Part shown: positions 9,590-20,810 of the stretch, in pieces
Layout: the number at the start of each line of letters is the position of its first letter
Position numbering within the stretch: position 1 is the first letter of the stretch
NCBI GenBank assembly: GCA_963921825.1
Contig: OY997591.1
Span: 38,833,825 to 38,897,824 of the forward strand
DNA length: 64,000 nucleotides
Direction: 5' to 3'
DNA from: Erodium maritimum
Taxonomy: Eukaryota > Streptophyta > Magnoliopsida > Geraniales > Geraniaceae
Notes under the pieces: generated by a model
Told to the model about the DNA's origin: nothing
Database searches by the model: none
The model's input: the letters and a program-made list of their open reading frames with translations, nothing else
Made by a program: the position numbers and the translations under genes

Positions 9590-12350
9590 TGTAATAACCA
9601 CTTCTGGTCAACGTTAGTCAAACCTGCGAAAAACAGGAAAATTTAATTTTTTTAAGACAAACACTTACCTTAACCTGAATTGACCCCGAGGGTCATACCG
9701 GACTTAAGATGAGCCCGTTATCGACCAAAATGAGTTCCAGGGGACTCAGGGAAACTTTCTGATCAATTTGGGAAATGTTGACTTTTCGTTGGAAAAGTCA
9801 ACCGAGCGACGTTTTGGTCCATTCGAGGACCGTTTTGGATCCAAAAAGCTTAGCCGTCTTCGCAGCGGTCTTAGTTGAGCCGTTTTCTTGTAGCCCGTCA
9901 AGTTTCGTAATTTCTTGGGAAAAGTGCCCGTTTGGGGCCCGAAACGTCCATTTTTCGCGAAACTGATTGGAAAATATCAACTACATATTTTTCCAAAAGG
10001 TGTGGGGCCCACCTTGCCACTTGTCCAACACTTGGTGGTGATAGTTTTGGGGGGAAAATGAGTGGTGAGGGAGAGGGTGGCCGACCACACTTAATTAAAA
10101 AGAAAAAAAAAGAGAATTGTAGTTAGTTGTTGAAAATAGAAAAGGAAGAGGAGAGTTAGAGAGAGAAGTAGAAGGAGAAGAAGAGAGAAGGTGAAGAAGC
10201 TAGAGTTTTGTGGGTTGTTCAACCCTTGGATCGATTCAAAGCAAGAAGAAAACGTCTTCCCCTCGTCTTCCTCTACGGTTTGTACTAAACCGATCGTCGT
10301 TTCGTTTATTTTTAAAAGCTAGGGTTTCGTTATAAATGATGAGTTAGGGTTGTAGTGAATTTTGGGGTTTGTGGGAGACGTTTTACAGGTGGTTGGAGGG
10401 TTGTTTGAACGTTTTCCGGCGACCGAGAGCTCGGGACGAGCTCCGGCCACCTTAGGAGGTGGCTGGCCGGACCTAGGGCCGGCCACCACCATGGTGGCCG
10501 AGCCCCCCTTGAACCCTAGGGCTCGACCAAGTGGGTTGGGTGGGGCCCACGTGCTCGGGTGCTCGGGTTTTAACTTTCGGGTGGTTTAAAATGTTCCCCG
10601 GACCATTTATCCTTAACCGAATCGAAAATTGGAATTAAATTGGAGAAGTTGTAATTAACGGGTTTTAGAAACTTTAAACGTTAATTAATTGAATCGGAAG
10701 TCGGAATTCGATTCCGTCAAGTGCATTTGGTTCCTTGAACTATTCTAAGACCGTAGAAACGAAAACGGGGGCTTTTGGAGCCCCGGAAGGCCTTTTATAA
10801 AACCCGGGCAGATTCGCCATGTCGGCCGAATCGGGCCTTTACGCGTCTTTTATCGACAAGGTCGAGTAATTGGGAAGTTTGGGAGTGATAGACATTGTCG
10901 GGGTTACGTTTGGGCGTTAAGTTTATTGACTTTCGGTTTATTCGTACTAGTTTAAAAGTGAGTTAAAATTGTGTTCTTTTAGATCGTGCTGCGGACCGAG
11001 GCAAAGGGAAGCTCGGCGATTGACTGGGATTACATTGGGGTTTAGTGGAGCGCATTTGGACTTATATACGACGTAGGGAAAAGTAGCCGGATCTCGGCCC
11101 TGATTAGGGAAAGTTAACAGTAGAATTGCATGTGACACCGGGGTGTCGTGGGTTGAGTAGGTTTAGTTAAATATTAGAAAAGCATGATACGGGATTGTAG
11201 CGGTTATGAGAAAAGCATGTGACGCTTAGTAGTGTCGTAGGAACAGAGAACTTAGCTATATTAGAATTACTGGAGGCATATGACCATGCCCGGAGGTTGA
11301 CTGTTTAAATTTACATTTTGGGTGGCCATGAGAGCCCGTGTTTTTATTGTTGAGTTTGGGTTGCCATGAGAGCCCGTTTATGATTTTTGAGTTTGGGTGG
11401 CCATGAGAGCCCGTGTTTTATTATTGGTGTCTTGGGGTTGTTGAGCCCGTGAGTTACAGTGATTGTGTCTTGGGAGGCCATGATGGCCCGTGGGGTTGTT
11501 GAACCCGAGTCTTGACTGTCGAGGTGTCTTGAGTGGCCTTGAGTGCCTGTTTATTGAACTTGCTTGTGATTGTGGTTGTGTTTGCCCGAGGTTAGTGACC
11601 CGACTGTGTGTCGGGGAGTGGTGTAGATTTTGGCAAGTTACGAGCATTCTTTGGCTGGCCTGACCAAACTCGAGTCTCAACAGGTTCTGAGCATTCTTTG
11701 GCTAGCCTGTTCCGTGTCCGAATCCCGAAAGGTTATGAGCATTCTTTGGCTAGCCTGATCCGTGACCGGGTCTCGGCAGGTTACGAGCATTCTTTGGCTG
11801 GCCTGATCCATGTACGAGTCTCGGCAGGTTCTGAGCATTCTTTGGCTAGCCTGATCCATGTTTGGGTCTTTGGGGGAGGTCATAAATGGTTGTGTCGGTT
11901 TTACTTCACGAGTTTGAGGTTGAGTCTGTTGTGGAAGGTAACGGGGTGTGGGTCAGTTGAGTACTTGAGTTGGGGATTGTAGTCCCGGTGTTGGTTTTGG
12001 TTTTGGTGTTACTGGCTTTATCTACTAATTATGCCATAGTCAGTCTGTTTTCCGTGGTGGTGAGCGAACGCTCACCCCTAGCTGCTTTTCCTACAGGTAC
12101 TGATCACCAGACGGACTAGGTTAGCTCTTGAAGCTTGTGGAGCTAGGAGCGGAGTCTGGTCTTTACTTTTGTTGAGTCTAGTGACAGATATTGTACCTTG
12201 TCCACTTGTTGGGACGTTTTTGTATTGTAAATACTATTATTTTTGATAACTAATTGGAAATTTCAGAGTTTTATTCAAAACAGGTTTCAAGTGTTTTATG
12301 TTTCAAATGTTCGCGTCCCGAGTTCGGTTTACTGAATTTGGGGCGTGACA
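9590..12350 (+). mobile_element. 5' LTR of a truncated Gypsy-type element (copy 3, 2761 bp)
   Basis: Starts TGTAATAACC and ends GGGGCGTGACA at 12350. It is followed three bases later by a tRNA-iMet primer site, showing that this family's repeat is a true LTR. Internal order matches copy 2. It includes a 48-bp-type array at 11636-11880 (GAGCATTCTTTGGCTAGCCTGA, about five units) and shorter GGTGGCCATGAGAGCCCGT units at 11320-11560. Confidence 0.9.
11636..11880 (+). repeat. Tandem array of ~48 bp units in LTR copy 3
   Basis: About five units of GAGCATTCTTTGGCT, then a CCTGA, CGTG and GTCTCGGCAGGTT block. Confidence 0.85.
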
Positions 12351-12353
12351 GCT

Positions 12354-12367
12354 TGGTATCAGAGCTC
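12354..12367 (+). other. Primer binding site (tRNA-iMet type)
   Basis: TGGTATCAGAGCTC three bases after the LTR end; the first 12 bases are the standard plant initiator-Met primer site. Confidence 0.9.
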
Positions 12368-12810
12368 GAGGTTTCACAACTCGGACTGTCCGTCAATTAG
12401 GTGGGGAGGGTTGAGTCAGTGTAGACCCGTCATGTCTTGAGTCTTGTTTTTGGTTGTGCGTATGTTGTAGTATTTTGTTGCTGGCATGCTGATTGTGTGT
12501 GATTGCGTGAACTGTTTTTAAACTGTCACGGGTTGACTTAGGAGCGCTCCTGTAGTCGAATGTGACGGTGTTGATGTCAAGTCGGTACAACGTAGTTCGG
12601 GGACGCCTGGACCGGTTTGTAACTACGTGATGTCAAGGAATGAGGTATTAAAATGAAAGGGTGAAAGTTTTAAAATTGTTGGCCCTGTGGGCGTATGTCT
12701 TGATTTTGGTTGGCCCGATGGGCAAGGTTCGACTTTGGTTGGCCCGGTGAGCGGGGGTCGTGTGGTGGTGTTGTTTTTGGCCGTGTTGGCTTATGATTGA
12801 GGTCGGTTTT
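12368..12810 (+). mobile_element. Partial leader of the copy 3 element
   Basis: Non-coding GT-rich sequence with repeated TTGGCCCGGTGGGC-like units (about 12680-12760) follows the primer site. It gives way near 12810 to AT-rich sequence of the interrupted gene. No gag, pol or 3' LTR is present, and the right boundary is uncertain. Confidence 0.55.
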
Positions 12811-12829
12811 AGTTGCCCTACTGTGAGTT

Positions 12830-12905
12830 GTAAACTACCAGCATGATGATTATTAAATTATCAGTGGTTTGAATGGTGAACTATTTTCTAGTGTGGGTGG
12901 CAAAC
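12830..12905. repeat. Dispersed ~22-bp motif cluster in the FAR1-like gene
   Basis: Degenerate copies (CTACCAGCATGATG, TTATCAGTGGTTTGAATGG, CTAGTGTGGGTGGCAAAC) lie in what should be intron or flank downstream of exon 2. They match the clusters at 3.2-5.2 kb. Confidence 0.5.
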
Positions 12906-13000
12906 AAGTACGAAGTTATCCACCCAGTACACTATAGCTTAACATTGCACCACTCTTAGTCCATTCAATCAACACCATAATGAATTCGAATTGTACTCAC

Positions 13001-13262
13001 CTTTTTTGGAATTTTCTCCATTATGTGCCACATGCAGAACCGGTGTTTTGTCTCTTTCATCACCTTATTTACTGCAATTTTCATTGTAGGGTCCTGATCA
13101 GTAATGAGGCATAGAGGTTCCTTCCCGTTCATCGCCTTGAGGAATGTTTGGAAAATCCAAACAAAAGATGGTACATCTTCTTTCGATATCAGGGCCGCTG
13201 CGAAGGTGGTTGATTTGTTGTGGCTGTTTATTCCAGTGAATGGAGAGAATACCATGTCATAC
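13001..13262 (-). pseudogene. FAR1/MULE-type transposase, exon 2 (catalytic core)
   Basis: Bounded by acceptor TTTTGCAG (at 13263-13270) and donor GTGAGT (12995-13000), and in frame with exon 1. It encodes the MULE core YDMVFSPFTGINSH, the second catalytic Asp in LITDQDPTMKIAV, and HRFCMWHIMEKIPKK. The exon carrying the catalytic Glu should follow but is absent from the window, so it was probably lost when the neighbouring LTR element was inserted or deleted. Confidence 0.85.
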
Positions 13263-13342
13263 CTGCAAAATCAAAATTTTATTTTATAAAAACCACAATT
13301 CCATATAAACCACAAGACGAACAATATTTCAACGTTACTTAC

Positions 13343-14496
13343 TGGTTTGTGTGATAAGTTGAATCGAAAGCTACACAGTCCCCATAGAGCTTGTAGTCCT
13401 TCAACATTTCAGCATCAGCCCAAAAAATAGCCGTCAACCTATCAGAGCGGTCTGTTTTGAATTCGAAAAAGAATTCCGAGCTGGACTCCTTCTCGTGGAA
13501 CCTATCCAGTACCATCTGCAAATCCGTATCCCCTATGTAAGCACGTAGATCTCTCTGGTAGTTCATGAAATCCCTCGTAGTTGCACCAACCTTTTCTGGA
13601 CCTCCAAGCGTTTTGCTTAAAACTTTGTGACACAGAACCAGACCAACCGTAGCTTTCTGGCAATTAAGTAACCAGTTCTGCATCGGAGGAGACGCCCTCC
13701 TATTAGATCTCATGTACTGCTTGTCTTTCAGGACGAATAATTCGTGGTTGTGCGCTTCAACAAACTCCTTTATGAAGTACACATTCCCATTTTCCCCAGC
13801 TTTAAATTTAATAGTTATCTTTGCTTTGCAACCAGTTCTTGACGATAGCCGGTTTCTTATCTTCTCTTCTATTGGCTCGTCATCCTTAGGTTCCTTAGCC
13901 TCGTACTTATGCCCTTCTTTTGAGCAGAGCAAGTACTTGAGGGTCACAGTTTTATCTTTGTGCTTTTTTTCTGCCCCTCTCCGAACACTGAAACCTGTCA
14001 CTTTAGCGTAACTCTCATAAAAGTTAATCGCAGCAGCTAGCGTGTTGAACTCCTTATTTTCTTTCGGCTTCCTATCCTCGTGGCAATTTGGAATGTATTC
14101 CTTTTTCACATCCTCTGTTAGCTGGATGAATGAAGCAGGTACCGGGATCGCAGAATGTTCAGAATGTCTGCTTTCACTTGAACTTGGTTGATTTGGATTT
14201 GCTTCTACTTCAGGTTCCACAACAGGTCCTTGTGTCTCTACATCATCAACTCTCATCGTATCATCAGAGTTTTCACTAGAAGGTGGTTGGTGGATATATG
14301 TCACGTCTACTGGTGACTCCATGTCATCCACTACTAGTGTATTATCAGAGTTGGTAGGGTCATCTGTCTCTTCTGCACATACTATAGGATGAGGTATAGG
14401 GGGTATTGTGCTTGTGTTCACTGGTACAGGTGTGGGAACACGCGGTGGTTTTTGTGCTGTTTGGTGTGTTGCAAAAAGTGTTGTCGGTGTGGGCAC
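13343..14496 (-). pseudogene. FAR1/MULE-type transposase, exon 1 (DNA-binding domain)
   Basis: From ATG 14496 (384 codons plus two bases), spliced by GTAAGT at 13337-13342 to exon 2. Residues about 1-135 are low-complexity and acidic. About 150-245 form the FAR1 zinc-binding domain (FYESYAKVTGFSVRR, LLCSKEG, RTGCKAKI, HNHEL). The DDE transposase fold starts after residue 300 and ends with catalytic Asp in AFDSTYHTNQ. An alternative start at 14570 (MTTPNSN) is in another frame. The 14406-14560 stretch contains a tandem duplication of about 70 bp (ACACGCGGTGGTTTT) whose copies differ by one base, so the true N-terminus may be frameshifted. Confidence 0.85.
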
Positions 14497-14689
14497 ACGC
14501 GGTGGTTTTGAGCTGTTTGGCGTGTCACACGAGGTGTTGTCGGTGTGGTATTACTATTTGGTGTAGTCATATTTTTCCCCTCACTGTAGAACCAAGTAAC
14601 ATCTAGTGTATAAGTAATTGGACACACAAACCACCCTATTAACACTTATACATACAACATATTAGTATTTCAAAACCCAGAACATAAGC

Positions 14690-14900
14690 AGTTGGCCACT
14701 CAAACTATCAATGTTGTGCATGTTCCAATGTGAATATGCGAACAAGAACAAGTGTGTATACTAGTGACCAAACCAACACACTACATCAGTGGTTTGAACA
14801 CTCAATCTACTCGTTCTAATATTCTTTATGGATGAACAGAAACAACACACTCTATTACTGATTGGACTCTCAATCTCCCAGTGCTAATATCCTTTATTGG
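14690..14900. repeat. Dispersed ~22-bp motif cluster upstream of the FAR1-like gene
   Basis: The AT-rich stretch 14571-14900 has no gene. It holds degenerate copies (CTATCAATGTTGTGCATG, ACATCAGTGGTTTGAAC, TTACTGATTGGACTC) like those at 3.2-5.2 kb. Confidence 0.45.
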
Positions 14901-14901
14901 T

Positions 14902-14926
14902 GGGATGCTACAAGCATCCCTTCGGG
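14902..14926. repeat. Hairpin module at the other side of the MULE-like gene
   Basis: GGGATGC (14902-14908) pairs with GCATCCC (14914-14920). The core CTACAAGCATCCCTTCGGGA matches 5121-5140 with one mismatch. Copia LTR sequence begins within a few bases, so the element end and the Copia junction coincide here. Confidence 0.5.
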
Positions 14927-14930
14927 AGTG

Positions 14931-15941
14931 ACTGACAGGAAAGCACGACCGCTTGATCGAGAGTGACTGACAGGAAAGCATGGCCATGCACATGATACAA
15001 GGTATCATAAGGTCAGTCATCTCACATATCAAGGAACATGGATTGAGGATAATAAGGATTATGCCTTATCTCAATCACGATATCGGTGATAAGGGATAAT
15101 GACAAGGACGACGAAAAGGTCAGAATTGACAGGGGGCGATTCGTTATGCCGGGTCCGACAATACTGAGTCTCGTCAATCGCCACATTAGTAAGATCAAGT
15201 AAAATGGGATTTTACGTTGATCTTACCGACATGCATAGACTTAAGGATCGCACCGACAGTTTGATACTCGTTAAGAACATGACGAACCTAAGTAGGAGGG
15301 ATCTGTGGCAGGGATCACCATAGTGGACCGGCGAGCATATTGGGCTCGGCATGGGCTCTGTTGGAGAGGCCCATGGCCGGCCTACATAGGCTAGGCCCAG
15401 CAAAGACTTAAGTCATTAGATGACAATTAGTCTTGTTGACCAAAGTTGGGTGGGACCCAATTTCCACTAAACTAATAAACTAGGTAGTTTATTAATTAGC
15501 TCCACCTTGCATCTAGACTTGGACACTTGTCTAATGATGGGAGTTAAGTGATTCCACTTAACTAAGCATGCAAGGGAGGTTGGAGAACACAACATGCAAG
15601 TGTTGAGAATTAGAGAGAGAGACTTCTTCTTCTTCCTCTACCTTGGCCGAAACCCCCTCCAAGCTTCAAGGTTTTTTTGTTTATGTTATTGAGTCATCAA
15701 ACTCAAGAACTACGTTGGCTTTGATTCCATCTCGGATACTAGGCGTCCAAGGGACTCAAGCCAAGCCATAGTTAGCGTTATTCTTCCATTTTCTCCACCA
15801 AAACTACAAGATGATGTTCTTGTAACCTTGCTGAATTTTCAGCTTTGTTCTTCATATTTGGTAGTGTTCATTTCACTTGATTCGTGGTTAATTTCCGTTG
15901 CAAATTCTTGTTTCTCTTGTCCACGACATCAAGTTCCAACA
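14931..15941 (+). mobile_element. 5'-truncated LTR of Copia element A'
   Basis: Homologous to the last ~1 kb of the 1567-bp LTR at 28031. It ends CATCAAGTTCCAACA, followed by a primer site. The start is ragged: GAGTGACTGACAGGAAAGCA occurs twice (about 14927 and 14960). A CT-rich stretch (15620-15660) and ATCTCGGATAC...AGGCGTCCAAGGGACTC are shared with the other copies. Confidence 0.85.
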
Positions 15942-15942
15942 G

Positions 15943-15954
15943 TGGTACCAGAGC
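15943..15954 (+). other. Primer binding site of Copia A'
   Basis: TGGTACCAGAGC, one base different from the TGGTATCAGAGC of the intact elements; one base after the LTR. Confidence 0.85.
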
Positions 15955-17573
15955 ATGGCTACCAACGGGAAAAACAAGAGCTGAAATTTTCAGTTTTGGT
16001 GCTGAAAATTTGGACTGCTTGTTGGTTTTTTATTTAAAGTGCTTAAAATTGCATGTTAGCTTCTTAATTTCATCTTTTTGCATATATGGATGTATACTTG
16101 ATTGACAACATGATTTAATTTCTTGCATGTGGGTTTTATGCATGAAATTGGGGATTTTCGAAATAAAATCAAATCTGATTTTTTCTGGACAAAGTTTAAT
16201 TTTCTTGGTCACGAGACCAGCACTCTCGGGGAGCCGATCCCGTGACCGGATGGGGCTCCGTTGGACGGAGCTAGGCCGAGTCGTGACTATTGGATAGTCG
16301 GAACGCTGGGGCTAAACCATTTGGGAAATTGCGACGAGTTTGGAACCGTCATGATGAACAACAAAATTAAATGTTCAGAAAATTCATTTTTGAAACTGGT
16401 TTCGATAAACCGTGTAATAATTTTCGAAACTTGGAAGCTAACTAAAATCGGTCATATCTCGTTGTTTGATAACACGTTGTATGATGTGATGATTATGCAT
16501 GGTGCACGTTATTAAGCCCCGGATAGTTTTATCGTTTTTCTCGGACTGCGTGCCGATAGTGTTAGCGTGTAACTATTCTTTTAAAGGTGTGGTCGTCGTA
16601 CCACTTGTTTGTAATAATTATTTTTTCCCAACCTGCGAGTCGTGTATTTTATTGTAACCGTTATCGCCAGCTTGGAGACAAAGGAGCTCAAGAGGCGAGT
16701 CGGAGACCGCAGGAAACGGCTTGGAGTAGATGGACGTCAAGAGGCGAGTGGGAGGCCCACGTCGTCGGCTTGAAGTCAAGATTGCTCAAGACCGGGTTGG
16801 GAATGGTTTAAGGGGCTGTAACGTGCACGTCTTTTGCTTGATGATTGGTTTAAATTATGCATGATTGTATGGTTAGAATGTATGCTTAGATTTAAACTTT
16901 CAAGCAAATCACCTCACATGCGAAGATAAATTTGGTTTTACTCGTTTGCTTGTGAGCCCTTGAACCGTCTTTACATTGGATGTAGTAGCCGGGTTCGAAG
17001 GAATAACTACATTGGATGTAATTGGAGACGTCATTACATTTGGAATGTAATTGACGTTCTCATCGCATCAATGATGTGCCAAATGTTCAAACACGACAAG
17101 ACAAGTAAAAACAGGTCATGTCTGATACCTCCCAGTTTATCAACAACTTCCCACTTCCTCGACCTATGGGTGTCGTGCGCATTAGCGGAGCATCCATAGG
17201 ATGGTGTTGTAGTAACTTTGGTCAGCTTATGTGGGTTTCGTGCGCATTAGCGGAGCACCTATATAGTGACAGGCCATCATCGAAAATTGGTGGACTCGAC
17301 TACGATTCTTAGCCTGAGGTTGAGCCTGGGTATCAAATAGGGTAAGTCGTGTACTTAAGTACATACCCTAGCCAAGAGTCACATTGGATGTGATCGGATG
17401 GAGTCCGGCCTATATAGCTCGATTGAGTGGTGAGCATTAGTTCAGGTCAATCGAGTGAATCAAGGTTCTTGGTTCAAGATTCTATAGGTTTAGAATCACC
17501 TGTCGGTGTTTGAGCTCGATCTTCATATTTTATTCAGTATACTGATTAAATTCACTTTGTTGTGTAGATCAAA
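15955..17573 (+). mobile_element. Leader of Copia A'
   Basis: 1.6 kb non-coding. It contains imperfect palindromes of the form TACATTGGATGTA (about 16970-17060), CACATTGGATGTGA (about 17390) and a doubled GTCGTGCGCATTAGCGGAGCA (about 17170 and 17237). All are conserved in the leaders of Copia A and B. Confidence 0.75.
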
Positions 17574-18876
17574 ATGGCTAATAGATTAGCGAACACTGGT
17601 AGTTTGTCGCTAAAACCCATTCTTGACAGGGTCAAGCTTAATAGGACAAACTACCTGGACTGGGACAGAAACTTGAGGATAGTCCTCAAATTTGAACGCA
17701 AGGAATATGTCCTTGACCAGGTTTTCCCTGAGGAGCCAGCTAATAACGCTACAAGGGTCTTCAAGAAGGCATACCTAAAGCACCTAAGTGATGCCATTGA
17801 TGTAGAGTGTATTATGCTGGGCTGCATGGAGCCTAATCTCCAGGAGCAGTTCATGGAGTACTCTAAGGATCCATATACTTTGATGGGGGTCATCAGAGAT
17901 ATGTTCAAGGAGAAGGCACGTATCATAAGGTACAATGTCCTCAACGAACTTCTCTCGAGCAAAATGTCAGCAGGGAGCTCTGTGGGTCCTCATGTCTTGA
18001 AAATGAAGGGGCATCTCGATCATCTTAATAGACCGGGTGTTAGGATAGAAAACAAGATGGCAGCGGATGTGGTTCTGCGTTCCCCTCCTCGTGCATATGG
18101 TGGGTTCGTCATGAACTACCACATGCACGATATGGACAAGACCATATCAGTGTTACACAAAATGCTGATAACTGCTGAAAAGAACGTAAGGGATCAGGGA
18201 TCCAAGGACGCTTTGATGGTCAAACAGGGAAACAGTTTCAAGAGGGAAATTGTGAGAGGCAAGGGGAAGGCCCCTATGCACTTGACAGGAAAGATGAGAA
18301 TTCCGAAGCGTCCTAACTCTCCTCGGACCGGGGATTCCTCAAGGAAAGGAAGGAGATCGAGAATGTCTGCTTCTACTGTCATCATCCTGGAAGAAAGATT
18401 GCAGAAAGTTTCTGGAAGATGTGAAGAAGGGCAGTGAGACTGCGCATTCATCAGATATTTACTTTATAGAGTTTAATCCCGCTACTTCCAAAGATTCATG
18501 GGTATTAGATACCGGGGCTGAATCTCACATTTGCACTAATGTGCAGTGGTTGAAAGGTAGCAGGAGATTGAAGAAGGACGAGGTGGACCTCAGAGTGGGC
18601 AACAAGACCAAAGTTGTGGCGACTGCTATAGGATCCATTAGTCTTCTTTTGCCAAGTGGGCTAGCTTTTATTTTGAAAAATGTATATTGCGTACCTACTT
18701 TTAGTAGGAATCTTGTATCTATGTCTTTGTTGGACAAGGAGGGATACAATTTTGATGTTGGAAATGGAGTTTTCAATATTTTACGCAGTGATATATTCTA
18801 TGCTAGCACCAAAATGGTTGGAGGATTGTACGCATTGGATACGGATAACAATTCCTCATGCTCTATATTTAAGGGT
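17574..18876 (+). pseudogene. gag: Copia A' gag and protease remnant
   Basis: Gag begins MANRLANTGSLSLKP with the usual Copia capsid homology (about residues 20-220). A one-base loss near 18345 shifts the frame before the CCHC knuckle, whose first Cys pair (CFYC) survives while the His/Cys half is lost. The next frame has the protease motif VLDTGAESH (about 18508). The sequence is cut at about 18876, after which LTR sequence follows directly, so integrase, RT and RNase H are deleted. Confidence 0.85.
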
Positions 18877-18926
18877 TCCGGAGTCTGATCATAAACATCA
18901 TGTGGGACATGATGTTGGACGACCCG
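18877..18926 (+). mobile_element. Copia A' 3' LTR, first fragment
   Basis: GGGTTCCGGAGTCTGATCATAAACATC... matches the A LTR from about its base 260. It is joined directly to internal sequence by a deletion with an AA overlap. Confidence 0.8.
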
Positions 18927-20414
18927 TGTAAGAACCGCTCCCGGTCAACGCAGGTCAAATCGGTGGAAAAACAGAAAAATTTAAATTTTTTGGACATACA
19001 CCTAAATGAACCTAAAATTGACCCCGAGGGTCATATCGGACTTACGTTGACCCCGATATCGACCAAAGTGAGTTCTAGGTGACTCAGGGCAACTTTTGAC
19101 CAATTCGGGAAAAGTTGACTTTTTGTAGTAAAAGTCAACCGAGCGACGTTTTGGTCCGTTCGAGGCCCGTTTTGGATCCAAAAAGCTTATCCGTCATTAT
19201 AGCGGTCTTAGTTGCGCCGTTTCCCTGTAGCACGTTAAATTTTGTAATTTCTTGGAAAATGGTCCCGTTCGGGGCCCGAGACGGCCGAAATTCGCGAATC
19301 TGACTGAAAAATATCTACAAAGATATTTTTTGAAAAGGTGGGACCCACTTGCCACATGTCACACAAGTGGTGGTAGTTGTTAGTTTTTGAACAAAACAAA
19401 AGGAAAAGATGAGGGGGGGTTCGACCATAACAAAAAAAAGAGAAAAAGGAGAGAGAAAGAAGAGCGAAGAAGGAGAAGGAGAAAAGGAAAAGAAAAAGGA
19501 GAAAAGGGTTAGGGTTTGTCAATTTCCCGACAATCCGACCGACGGATCGTCTCAACGGTTGTCGAATCGAGCTCCCTTCGTCATTCCCTACGGTGAGAAC
19601 CCTTTTGTTTCTCGTGTTGGTACGTTTTAAAATTAGGGTTTGAGTTTAAACGAGCTAAATATGGTGGAGTTGAGGTGTAGGGTTCGTTGGGGACGTTTTG
19701 GGGCGAAAATGACCGGATTCCGGTGACCGGCGGCTCGGGGGAGCTCCGGCCACCATGGGTGGTGATTGGCCGGAGCTGGGACCAGCCACCACAGTGGTGA
19801 ACCGGTCCAAAACCGGTCCAGCCACCCATGGGTAATGGTGTCCGGGTGGGGCCCACGTGTCGGGTCTCGGGTTTTTCATGTTCGGGTGGTTTTGGACGAT
19901 CCCCAAGTCGATAATTCACACCCGGAACGAATTATGAAATTACATTGTGAAAGTTGGAAATTTCAGGTTTAGAAGCTTTAAACGCGAATTAAGTCGCTCG
20001 GAAGTCGGAAATTGATTCCGTCGATTGCATTGGAACCCTTGAATTATTCTAAGATCGTAGAAACGAAAACGGGAATTTTCGGAGCCCCGAAAGGGCGTTT
20101 TTCCGATCCCGGGCAGATTCGCCGAGCCGGGCGAATCGGGCCTTTCCGGGCCCATTGTTGACAATGTCGACTAATTGGGAAGTTTGGGAGTGACCGGCAT
20201 TGTCGGGGTTGCATTTGGGCGTCAAATTCTTTAAAATTCAGCTTTGCTTGCGAACTTAAAAAGTGCTTTAATTTGTGTTCATGTTAGATCGTGCCGCCGA
20301 CCGCGGAAAGGGGAGGCTAGGCGAGTGATCGCGAACGCGAAGGATCTTGGGCGTGGACTATTGGGAAAGCGTTACGAGGTAGGGAAAAGTAGCCGGATCT
20401 CGGCCTTGACTAGG

Positions 20415-20600
20415 GAAAGTTAACAGTAGAAATGCATGTGACACTTAGTGGTGTCGTAGGATTAGTGAACGTAACAAACTGTAGAAATGCATGTGACACT
20501 TAGTGGTGTCGTAGGATAAGTGAACGTATCGAACAATAGAAATGCATGCGACACTTAGTGGTGTCATAGGATAAGCAAACGTATCGAACATTAGAAATGC
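20415..20600 (+). repeat. Tandem units with ATGCATGTGACACTTAGTGG
   Basis: Three to four units of about 56 bp (AGAAATGCATGTGACACTTAG, then GTGTCGTAGGATAAGTGAACG). The single-copy equivalent is in LTR copies 2 and 3. Confidence 0.85.
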
Positions 20601-20810
20601 TTGTGGCATTTGGTTGTGCCCGTAGGTTGAGTGAATTGTTTGTGTTTGTGTGTGTCCATGAGTGCCTGTGGGGGGTTGAACCCGTGTTGGTTGAATTACG
20701 TGCCGAGTGGTAGTTAGTCGTGTTGTCATATTCTTTTTCCTTCTATTTGCGGAGTACTGTGTGTATTTGTTTGTGACTGTGATTGTTCTGGTGATACCTG
20801 TTGAGCTGTG

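Noticed and set aside
8740-11880. CRISPR-like arrays
   Set aside because: Units are adjacent direct repeats without unique spacers, inside plant LTRs.
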